Positions 1 through 5,016 of a DNA stretch of 9,499 bases are shown piece by piece. The notes below the pieces were generated by a model. The model was given only the letters and a program-made list of their open reading frames with translations. It was not told the origin of the DNA and searched no databases. Position numbers and translations under genes: made by a program. The DNA is from Cupriavidus sp. (GTDB lineage Bacteria; Pseudomonadota; Gammaproteobacteria; Burkholderiales; Burkholderiaceae), in assembly GCA_013362725.1 (NCBI GenBank), contig JABFVP010000006.1:1-9499 (forward strand), written 5' to 3'. Position 1 is the stretch's first letter; the number at the start of each line of letters is the position of its first letter.

Positions 1-2
1 TG

Positions 3-1364
3 GCGCCTGCAGCGGCCGCACCGGCTGAAGCCGCCGCCGCGCCGGCGGCGCCCGTGCCCAACAAGGGTGATACCGCCTGGCTGCTGGTCTCGACCGCGTT
101 CGTGATCCTGATGACGCTGCCTGGCCTGGCGCTGTTCTATGGCGGCCTGGTGCGCTCCAAGAACATGCTGTCGGTACTGATGCAGTGCCTGGTGATCTTC
201 TCGCTGGTGGCGCTGCTGTGGGCCATCTACGGCTACAGCTTTGCCTTCACCGAGGGCAATGCCTTCTTCGGCGGCACCGACCGGCTCTTCATGAAGGGGC
301 TGACGGTCGACGCCGTGGCCGCCACCTTCAGCAAGGGCGTGGTGCTGCCGGAGCTGGGCTACTTCGCCTTCCAGTGCGCCTTCGCCTGCATCACCTGCGG
401 CCTGATCATCGGCGCCTTCGCCGAGCGCGCGCGCTTCGCGGCGGTGCTGGTGTTCGTGGCGCTGTGGTTCACCTTCGCCTACCTGCCGATCGCTCACATG
501 GTCTGGTTCTGGCCGGGCCCTGACGCCTACACCGACGCCGCCGCCGGGACCGCGGCAACGGTCAAGGCCGGCTGGCTGTTCCAGAAGGGCGCGCTGGACT
601 TCGCCGGCGGCACCGTGGTGCACATCAATGCCGCGGTGGCCGGCCTGGTGGGGGCCTTCATGTTCGGCAAGCGCATCGGCTTCGGCCGCGAGGCGATCCG
701 TCCGCACAGCCTGACCTTCACCATGGTGGGTGCCTCGCTGCTGTGGTTCGGCTGGTTCGGCTTCAACGCCGGTTCGGCGCTGGAAGCCAACGGCTCGGCC
801 GCGCTGGCCTTCGTCAACACGCTGCTGGCGACCTGCGCCGCGGTGCTGGCGTGGACCTTCGGCGAGTGGATCGGCAAGGGCAAGCCGTCGATGCTGGGCG
901 GCGCCTCGGGCGCGGTCGCCGGCCTGGTGGCGATCACGCCGGCCGCGGGCTTCGTCGGGCCGATGGGCTCGATCGTGATGGGCCTGATCGCGGGCCTGCT
1001 GTGCCTGTGGGGCGTGACCGGACTCAAGCGCATGCTGGGCATGGACGACTCGCTCGACGTGTTCGGCGTGCACGGCGTGGGCGGCATCGTCGGCGCGCTG
1101 CTGACCGGCGTGTTCGCCGCGCCCAGCCTGGGCGGCACCGGCATCTACGACTACGTCGCCAACAAGGTGGCGGACGACTACTCGATCGCCGGGCAGCTGT
1201 GGATTCAGTTCGAAGGCGTGCTGACCACCGTGGTGTGGTCCGGCGTGGTGGCCTTCGTCGCCTACAAGCTGGTGGACATGCTGATCGGCCTGCGCGTGCC
1301 GGAAGACGAAGAGCGCGAAGGCCTGGATATCACCTCGCACGGCGAGACCGCCTACGAAGGCTGA
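3..1364 (+). CDS. amtB: Ammonium channel AmtB (5' partial)
   Basis: Inner-membrane channel that conducts ammonium/ammonia, normally gated by the PII protein GlnK. The frame is open to the window's left edge. An Ala/Pro-rich stretch (about 3-53) precedes the first membrane helix, so the GTG at 54 is probably internal and the true start with its signal peptide lies upstream. Counting from codon 54, the pore twin histidines are His190 and His340, exactly 150 residues apart as in E. coli AmtB (168/318). Asp182 lies 8 residues before the first His, as E. coli Asp160 does. The Phe gate matches Phe110 in AFACIT and Phe237 in GWFGFNAGS. The loop between Trp151 and Asp182 is about 19 residues longer than between E. 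coli Trp148 and Asp160. Many hydrophobic helices fit the 11-helix fold. A glnK gene would be expected just upstream. Family call is secure; only the start is unknown. Confidence 0.96.
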   Translation, partial: APAAAAPAEAAAAPAAPVPNKGDTAWLLVSTAFVILMTLPGLALFYGGLVRSKNMLSVLMQCLVIFSLVALLWAIYGYSFAFTEGNAFFGGTDRLFMKGLTVDAVAATFSKGVVLPELGYFAFQCAFACITCGLIIGAFAERARFAAVLVFVALWFTFAYLPIAHMVWFWPGPDAYTDAAAGTAATVKAGWLFQKGALDFAGGTVVHINAAVAGLVGAFMFGKRIGFGREAIRPHSLTFTMVGASLLWFGWFGFNAGSALEANGSAALAFVNTLLATCAAVLAWTFGEWIGKGKPSMLGGASGAVAGLVAITPAAGFVGPMGSIVMGLIAGLLCLWGVTGLKRMLGMDDSLDVFGVHGVGGIVGALLTGVFAAPSLGGTGIYDYVANKVADDYSIAGQLWIQFEGVLTTVVWSGVVAFVAYKLVDMLIGLRVPEDEEREGLDITSHGETAYEG

Positions 1365-1417
1365 GCGCAAAGGTGTTGTGCTGGAGAGCTGATTGGGAAT
1401 CTGCTCTCAGGAGTTTT

Positions 1418-1442
1418 GCCCGGCTGCGTGCCGGGCTTTTTT
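1418..1442 (+). terminator. Intrinsic terminator after amtB
   Basis: A perfect 7-bp stem, GCCCGGC (1418-1424) with GCCGGGC (1430-1436), has a 5-nt loop and is followed by six T (1437-1442). A weaker hairpin, GAGAGC (1384-1389) with GCTCTC (1403-1408), lies just before it and ends in four T (1414-1417). The terminator sits 54 nt after the amtB stop and should end the amtB transcript. Confidence 0.9.
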
Positions 1443-1506
1443 CCTTGTCGCGTTGGGCGGGGTTGCAGACATTAGCCTGCAGTCATCACACGCGGTGACG
1501 CGGCCA

Positions 1507-1572
1507 ATGGCCATCGCGACGCCCGCTCAGATCGCCAGCGAAGCCCGCGAACCCATTGCCGGCGCGGGCTAA
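1507..1572 (+). other. Possible 21-codon leader ORF
   Basis: ATG at 1507, stop TAA at 1570-1572. GGTGA at 1494-1498, 8 nt upstream, could serve as a ribosome binding site. The 21 codons are rich in Ala (7) with no run of one amino acid that would suggest classical amino-acid attenuation. The ORF covers the left arm of one hairpin (1542-1549) and its stop codon falls at the end of the right arm (1563-1570), an arrangement seen in leader peptides. Chance ORFs of this size are common in GC-rich DNA, so this is a weak call. Confidence 0.2.
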
Positions 1573-1605
1573 CCGGCAATCCCCGCGCGCGCGGCGCGGG
1601 CTTTT
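1542..1605 (+). terminator. Competing hairpins ending in a terminator-like stem
   Basis: The last hairpin pairs CCCGCGC (1582-1588) with GCGCGGG (1594-1600) around a 5-nt loop and is followed by C and four T (1602-1605), so it is a short-tailed intrinsic terminator. Upstream, AGCCCGCG (1542-1549) pairs perfectly with CGCGGGCT (1563-1570). The segment GCGCGGG at 1562-1568 can instead pair with the terminator's left arm (1582-1588). A further 8-bp stem, ATTGCCGG (1555-1562) with CCGGCAAT (1573-1580), interleaves with the first. These pairings exclude one another, as in attenuators, but no regulated gene follows directly. Confidence 0.45.
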
Positions 1606-1641
1606 CGCAAAGTGCTTAACTCCGATCTTAAAAAGCTTCAA

Positions 1642-1670
1642 TTGTCTTTAATGTGCGGCGCACATACATT
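1642..1670 (+). promoter_or_regulatory. Candidate promoter with palindromic operator
   Basis: TTGTCT (1642-1647) and TACATT (1665-1670) are 17 bp apart, each matching 4 of 6 bases of the sigma-70 hexamers. A 15-bp perfect palindrome (1651-1665: arms ATGTGCG and CGCACAT around one G) fills the spacer and touches the -10, a usual place for a repressor site. An alternative -10 is TTTAAT at 1647-1652 (5 of 6 bases), without a good -35. Transcription from either would run into the terminator at 1728-1757. Confidence 0.35.
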
Positions 1671-1676
1671 GCCATT

Positions 1677-1757
1677 GAGGCAGTTTCCTCCACCTGCAGA
1701 ACGCTCCCCGTATCTGTCAGGCCATTTAAAAGCGCGGCATCGCCGCGCTTTTTTTTT
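1677..1757 (+). ncRNA. Possible small RNA of about 80-100 nt
   Basis: The transcript is inferred from a promoter candidate (1642-1670, start near 1677, or nearer 1659 with the alternative -10) and a very strong terminator ending at 1757. It contains no convincing ORF. A pyrimidine-rich unpaired stretch, TTTCCTCCACC at 1684-1694, includes CCTCC, the complement of a Shine-Dalgarno core, which is a common seed type in regulatory RNAs. No known RNA family was recognised. It could equally be a terminated 5' leader of gshA. Confidence 0.3.
1728..1757 (+). terminator. Strong intrinsic terminator upstream of gshA
   Basis: AGCGCGGC (1731-1738) pairs perfectly with GCCGCGCT (1742-1749) around the 3-nt loop ATC. 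Nine T follow at 1749-1757, and A residues at 1728-1730 can extend the stem into the T tract. It is the most canonical terminator in the window, yet no protein gene lies directly upstream. It may end a small RNA or attenuate read-through into gshA. Confidence 0.85.
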
Positions 1758-1826
1758 GGCCGCGCGCAGCGCCGGCGGCGCCCTCTTTATTTCACGCCGC
1801 CCATCCCCATATGGTTATCCCTTATG

Positions 1827-1868
1827 CCAGGCGCTGCATATCCTTATAAAGGGTGTGCCAGCGCCTGG
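1827..1868. repeat. 10-bp inverted repeat in the gshA promoter region
   Basis: CCAGGCGCTG (1827-1836) and CAGCGCCTGG (1859-1868) are perfect inverted repeats with a 22-bp spacer. The arm centres are 32 bp apart, about three helical turns, so both arms would face the same side of DNA. The right arm covers the expected -35 position of the -10 box at 1882. The spacer carries a smaller inverted repeat, CCTT-ATA-AAGG (1842-1852). This fits a dimeric regulator site, or an RNA hairpin if transcribed from upstream. Confidence 0.5.
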
Positions 1869-1881
1869 TTGGCCGTTCCTC

Positions 1882-1887
1882 TACAAT
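1882..1887 (+). promoter_or_regulatory. -10 box of gshA promoter
   Basis: TACAAT at 1882-1887, inside CTACAATCGGGGC (1881-1893), matches 5 of 6 bases of the sigma-70 -10 consensus and is followed by a GC-rich discriminator. There is no good -35 hexamer at 17 bp (CAGCGC at 1859-1864). The same 13-mer lies before the EIIA gene. A start near 1893-1895 would give a leader of about 30 nt. Confidence 0.55.
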
Positions 1888-1913
1888 CGGGGCGAACGAT
1901 TAAGACGATCTAT

Positions 1914-1922
1914 AGGATGGAT
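1914..1922 (+). promoter_or_regulatory. Ribosome binding site deciding the gshA start
   Basis: AGGA at 1914-1917 lies 5 nt before the ATG at 1923. It is too close to serve the in-frame ATG at 1917, which it overlaps. This favours 1923 as the start; 1917 would add only two residues (Met-Asp). Confidence 0.5.
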
Positions 1923-3218
1923 ATGGTCCCGCATCTCATCACCGCGCTGAACGGTCCACTGCTCGAACTGGAAAAGAAGATCCTGGACGCGACCCCGTCC
2001 ATCGAGCGCTGGTTCAGGCTGGAATGGCAGGAGCATACGCCCCCGTTCTATTGCTCGGTGGACCTGCGCAACGCCGGCTTCAAGCTGGCGCCGGTCGACA
2101 CCAACCTGTTCCCGGGCGGCTTCAACAACCTGGCCCCCGAGATGCTGCCGCTGGCGGTGCAGGCGGCGATGGCCGCGATCGAGAAGATCTGCCCCGATGC
2201 AAAGAACCTGCTGCTGATTCCTGAGCGCCACACCCGCAATATGTTCTACCTGCAGAACGTGGCGCGGCTGTCGCTGATCATGCGCCAGGCCGGGCTGAAC
2301 GTGCGCCTGGGCTCGCTTTCCGACGAAATCACCGAGCCGACTCCGATCGAGCTGCCCGATGGCCAGACCCTGGTGGTCGAGCCGCTGGCCCGCCTGGGCA
2401 CCAAGGGCCGGCGTCTGGGGCTGAAGGACTTCGACCCCTGTTCGATCCTGCTCAACAACGACCTGTCGGCCGGCATTCCGCCGATCCTGGAAAACATCAA
2501 CGAGCAGTACCTGCTGCCGCCGCTGCACGCCGGCTGGTCCACTCGCCGCAAGAGCAGCCACTTCTCCGCCTATGACGAGGTGGCGAAGAAGTTCGCCAAG
2601 CTGATCGACATCGACCCGTGGATGGTCAACCCGTACTTCGCCCGTACCACCGGCGTGAATTTCCACGAGCGCGTGGGCGAGGAAGAACTGGCCGACGCGG
2701 TCGAGGGCGTGCTGAAGAAAATCGCCAAGAAGTACCGCGAGTACGGCATCAAGGAAACGCCGTACGTGGTGGTCAAGGCCGATGCCGGCACCTATGGCAT
2801 GGGCATCATGACCGTGCGCGATCCGTCCGAGATCAAGGGCCTGAACCGGAAAGAGCGCAACAAGATGAGCGTGGTCAAGGAGGGCCTGGAGGTCAGCGAC
2901 GTCATCATCCAGGAGGGCGTGCACACCTTCGAGAAGGTCAACGAGGCGGTGGCCGAACCGGTGGTGTACATGATCGACCGCTATGTGGTGGGCGGCTTCT
3001 ACCGCGTGCACACCGGCCGCGGCAACGACGAGAACCTGAATGCGCCCGGCATGCATTTCGTGCCGCTGGCGTTCGCTCCCAACGGCATCCCGGACAGCCA
3101 CGCCAAGCCCGGCGCGGCGGTGCCGAACCGCTTCTACATGTATGGCGTGGTGGCGCGGCTGGCGTTGCTGGCGGCGTCGCTGGAGCTCGAGAAGACCGAC
3201 CCCAACCCGATCATCTGA
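1923..3218 (+). CDS. gshA: Glutamate-cysteine ligase, Thiobacillus type
   Basis: Catalyses the ATP-dependent joining of L-glutamate and L-cysteine to gamma-glutamylcysteine, the first and usually rate-limiting step of glutathione synthesis, in the cytoplasm. The 431-residue protein belongs by overall resemblance to the GshA family found in Acidithiobacillus and betaproteobacteria, which is not homologous in an obvious way to E. coli GshA. Conserved-looking blocks include FYCSVDLRNAGFKL (42-55), FPGGFNNL (63-70), LLIPERHTRNMFYL (97-110) and the Gly-rich VVKADAGTYGMGIM (283-296), which resembles an ATP-binding strand-loop. Start at 1923 is chosen from the AGGA 5 nt upstream. gshB follows 8 nt after the stop, so the two are surely co-transcribed. 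Function is recognised from the family and from its gshB neighbour. Confidence 0.93.
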   Translation: MVPHLITALNGPLLELEKKILDATPSIERWFRLEWQEHTPPFYCSVDLRNAGFKLAPVDTNLFPGGFNNLAPEMLPLAVQAAMAAIEKICPDAKNLLLIPERHTRNMFYLQNVARLSLIMRQAGLNVRLGSLSDEITEPTPIELPDGQTLVVEPLARLGTKGRRLGLKDFDPCSILLNNDLSAGIPPILENINEQYLLPPLHAGWSTRRKSSHFSAYDEVAKKFAKLIDIDPWMVNPYFARTTGVNFHERVGEEELADAVEGVLKKIAKKYREYGIKETPYVVVKADAGTYGMGIMTVRDPSEIKGLNRKERNKMSVVKEGLEVSDVIIQEGVHTFEKVNEAVAEPVVYMIDRYVVGGFYRVHTGRGNDENLNAPGMHFVPLAFAPNGIPDSHAKPGAAVPNRFYMYGVVARLALLAASLELEKTDPNPII

Positions 3219-3226
3219 ACGCCGCC

Positions 3227-4195
3227 ATGCGCATCCTCTTCATCACCGATCCGCTGGAGACCTTCAAGACCTACAAGGACTCCACCTACGCCATGATGGC
3301 CGAGGCCGCCGCGCGCGGCCATGAGCTGTACTGGTGCCTGCAGCCGCAGCTGGCGCTGTCCGGTCGCACGGTCGAGACCGTGGCCACGCGCCTGCACCTG
3401 ACCGGCGAAGACGGCGGCGAAGGACACGGCGCCTGGTACCGCGAAGGCAACAGCGCGCTCGAGCCGCTGTCGGCCTTCGATGCGGTGCTGATGCGCAAGG
3501 ACCCGCCCTTCGACATGGAATACGTGACCAGCACCTGGCTGCTGGAACTGGCCGAGGCGCAGGGCGCGCGCGTCTTCAACAAGCCGCGCGCGATCCGCGA
3601 CCATTCCGAGAAGCTGGCGATTGCCCAGTATCCGGAATTCATCACGCCGACGCTGGTGACGCGCGACCTGGCGCGTATCCGCGATTTCCACGCCGAGCAC
3701 CGCGACATCATCGTCAAGCCGCTCGACGGCATGGGCGGCATGGGCGTGTTCCGGGTCGGCGCCGACGGCATGAACCTGGCCGCGATCGTCGAGACGCTGG
3801 GCCAGGACGGCGCCCGCTCGCTGATGGTGCAGCGCTATATCCCGGCGATCAAGGACGGCGACAAGCGCGTGCTGCTGATCGGCGGCGTGCCGGTGCCGTA
3901 TTCGCTGGCGCGCGTGCCGATGGCCGGCGAGGTGCGCGGCAACCTTGCCGCGGGCGGCACCGGCCGCGCCCAGGAGCTGAGCCGGCGCGACCGCGAGATC
4001 GCCGAGGCGCTGGCGCCGGGGCTGTGGGAACAGGGCCTGCTGCTGGTCGGCCTGGACGTGATCGGCGACTACCTGACCGAGGTCAATGTGACGAGCCCGA
4101 CCTGTTTCCAGGAGATTACCCAGCAGACCGGCTTCCATGTCGCGGCGATGTTCATCGACGCGCTCGAGCACGCGGTCGGCGCTGCCGGCAGCTAG
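3227..4195 (+). CDS. gshB: Glutathione synthetase
   Basis: Adds glycine to gamma-glutamylcysteine using ATP, the second step of glutathione synthesis. The protein has 322 residues, close to E. coli GshB. It shows the ATP-grasp plan: an N-terminal domain beginning MRILFITDPL, VLMRKDPPFDMEY (87-99), FNKPRAIRDHSEKL (117-130), the nucleotide-binding IVKPLDGMGGMGVF (162-175) with Lys164 and a Gly-rich loop, the hinge MVQRYIP (200-206), a probable substrate-binding segment NLAAGGTGRAQ (239-249), GLDVIGDYLTEVNVTSPT (275-292) with metal-binding candidates Asp277, Glu285 and Asn287. The start lies 8 nt after the gshA stop with no clear Shine-Dalgarno, suggesting translational coupling to gshA. No terminator with a T tract follows; the next gene begins 78 nt downstream. 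Confidence 0.96.
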   Translation: MRILFITDPLETFKTYKDSTYAMMAEAAARGHELYWCLQPQLALSGRTVETVATRLHLTGEDGGEGHGAWYREGNSALEPLSAFDAVLMRKDPPFDMEYVTSTWLLELAEAQGARVFNKPRAIRDHSEKLAIAQYPEFITPTLVTRDLARIRDFHAEHRDIIVKPLDGMGGMGVFRVGADGMNLAAIVETLGQDGARSLMVQRYIPAIKDGDKRVLLIGGVPVPYSLARVPMAGEVRGNLAAGGTGRAQELSRRDREIAEALAPGLWEQGLLLVGLDVIGDYLTEVNVTSPTCFQEITQQTGFHVAAMFIDALEHAVGAAGS

Positions 4196-4239
4196 GCGCC
4201 GCCGGCCCGGGCAGGCAGCGGGAGCGCCGGGGGGCGCCT
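4194..4239. repeat. Inverted repeat between gshB and EIIA gene
   Basis: AGGCGCC (4194-4200, starting inside the gshB stop codon) and GGCGCCT (4233-4239) are perfect 7-bp inverted repeats around a GC-rich 32-nt loop. There is no T tract, so it is not an obvious intrinsic terminator. It ends two bases before the CTACAAT -10 motif. It may be chance in DNA this rich in GC. Confidence 0.25.
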
Positions 4240-4241
4240 GC

Positions 4242-4247
4242 TACAAT
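4242..4247 (+). promoter_or_regulatory. -10 box before the PTS operon
   Basis: TACAAT at 4242-4247 within CTACAATCGGGGC (4241-4253), identical over 13 bases to the motif before gshA. The expected -35 position (CGGGAG, 4219-4224) does not match the consensus. It suggests that the EIIA-HPr-EI genes have their own promoter in addition to any read-through from gshB, with a start near 4254 and a short leader. Confidence 0.5.
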
Positions 4248-4273
4248 CGGGGCAATCCAACGGATTCACCATC

Positions 4274-4729
4274 ATGGCAGGCATCCTGATCATCGCGCAC
4301 ACCCCGCTGGCGTCAGCCCTGCGCGATTGCGCCGCCCACGTCTATTGTGGCCAGCCGCAGCGGCTGGAAGCCATCGACGTCCTTCCCGAAGCCGATCCCG
4401 CCGCCGTGCTGGCCGAGGCCAGGCGCCGCCTGGATGCCATCTGCGAGGACAACGGCGCGCTGGTCCTGACCGACATCTTCGGCGCCACCCCCGCCAATAT
4501 CGCCGCGCGGCTGGCCGAGCCGGGCCGCGTGCGCGTGTTGGCCGGCGTCAACCTTCCCATGCTGGTGCGCGCCATCTGCTACCGGGGCGAAAAGCTGGAC
4601 CAGCTTGCCACCAAGGCGCTGGCCGGCGGCTCCCAGGGCGTGCTGCAGGTCGGCACCACCACCGTCCAGAATCAAACCGCCAATCATCCCGACAAATATG
4701 CTGCAGAGGGACACCACCATCATCAATAA
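4274..4729 (+). CDS. ptsM: PTS EIIA component, mannose family
   Basis: Accepts phosphate from HPr on a histidine and, in sugar transport systems, passes it to EIIB. The 151-residue protein has the mannose-type EIIA fold signature: ILIIAHTPLA with the phosphorylated His at residue 9, ALVLTDIFGATPANIA (57-72) and the LAGVNLPML block. No EIIB, EIIC or EIID is in the window, and in betaproteobacteria such an EIIA commonly stands with HPr and EI only. A regulatory role is therefore likelier than transport. The start has only a weak upstream GGA (4262-4264). The last 32 nt overlap the HPr gene, and this overlap gives the protein a natural C-terminal His run (HHHHQ). The symbol ptsM has been used in Cupriavidus; manX-like is an alternative name. 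Confidence 0.9.
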   Translation: MAGILIIAHTPLASALRDCAAHVYCGQPQRLEAIDVLPEADPAAVLAEARRRLDAICEDNGALVLTDIFGATPANIAARLAEPGRVRVLAGVNLPMLVRAICYRGEKLDQLATKALAGGSQGVLQVGTTTVQNQTANHPDKYAAEGHHHHQ

Positions 4730-4967
4730 ACTCGGACTGCACGCACGCGCGTCCGCCAAGCTGACCCAACTCGCCGGCAGCTTCGTCAGCCAGGTCAAGA
4801 TGTCCCGCAACGGACGCCAGGTCGATGCCAAGAGCATCATGGGCGTGATGATGCTCGCCGCCGGAATCGGCTCGACCATCACGATCGAAACCGAGGGTCC
4901 CGACGAACAAGAGGCGATGGACGCGCTGCTGGCACTGATCGCCAACCGTTTTGGTGAAGGGGAGTGA
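4698..4967 (+). CDS. ptsH: Phosphocarrier protein HPr
   Basis: Small cytoplasmic carrier that takes phosphate from enzyme I and gives it to EIIA proteins. With the ATG at 4698 the protein has 89 residues. The active histidine falls exactly at the family position, His15 in GLHARAS. Ser46 in DAKSIMGVMML also falls at the position phosphorylated by HPr kinase in organisms that have it; betaproteobacteria usually encode HprK elsewhere. The start lies inside the 3' end of the EIIA gene (32-nt overlap) without a clear Shine-Dalgarno, so coupled translation is likely. The enzyme I gene begins 49 nt after the stop. In Cupriavidus necator, ptsH/ptsI homologues next to each other were found through mutants that mobilise polyhydroxybutyrate abnormally (recalled, not checked). 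Confidence 0.95.
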   Translation: MLQRDTTIINKLGLHARASAKLTQLAGSFVSQVKMSRNGRQVDAKSIMGVMMLAAGIGSTITIETEGPDEQEAMDALLALIANRFGEGE

Positions 4968-5016
4968 GGCCGGCGGCCTTGACCCGAATTGATAAACGTT
5001 CCTGACGGAGCGGTAC

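Larger units (their letters stand above)
1443..1922. other. Structured non-coding region between amtB and gshA
   Basis: About 480 nt with no recognisable protein gene on either strand. The + frame of gshA stays open through the right-hand part from 1653, but this upstream extension does not resemble GshA proteins. The region holds, in order: a possible 21-codon ORF inside competing hairpins (1507-1605); a promoter candidate with a palindrome in its spacer (1642-1670); a strong intrinsic terminator (1728-1757); a long inverted repeat (1827-1868); and the gshA -10 box (1882-1887). Three terminator-like hairpins between 1418 and 1757 suggest that one or two short non-coding transcripts are made here. 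That is inference. Confidence 0.6.

Noticed and set aside
54..56. GTG at 54 as the start of amtB
   Set aside because: The frame continues upstream with an Ala/Pro-rich linker typical between the signal peptide and first helix of these channels, and no Shine-Dalgarno precedes it.
1653..1922. In-frame upstream extension of gshA (90 codons)
   Set aside because: Crosses a strong terminator and the likely gshA promoter, resembles no GshA N terminus, and has no ribosome binding site.
1881..3101. Minus-strand ORF opposite gshA
   Set aside because: Antisense shadow with biased His/Val/Gln/Ala composition and no recognisable domain; gshA on the + strand is complete.
3134..4171. Minus-strand ORF opposite gshB
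   Set aside because: Antisense shadow with the same codon-bias signature; gshB has all ATP-grasp motifs.
3334..4764. Long + strand ORF in another frame across gshB and the EIIA gene
   Set aside because: Arg/Ala/Gly-rich off-frame reading that runs into the real HPr frame at its 3' end; only the HPr portion from 4698 is genuine.
4979..5016. TTGACC at 4979 as a -35 for a separate ptsI promoter
   Set aside because: No -10-like hexamer lies 16-18 bp downstream.
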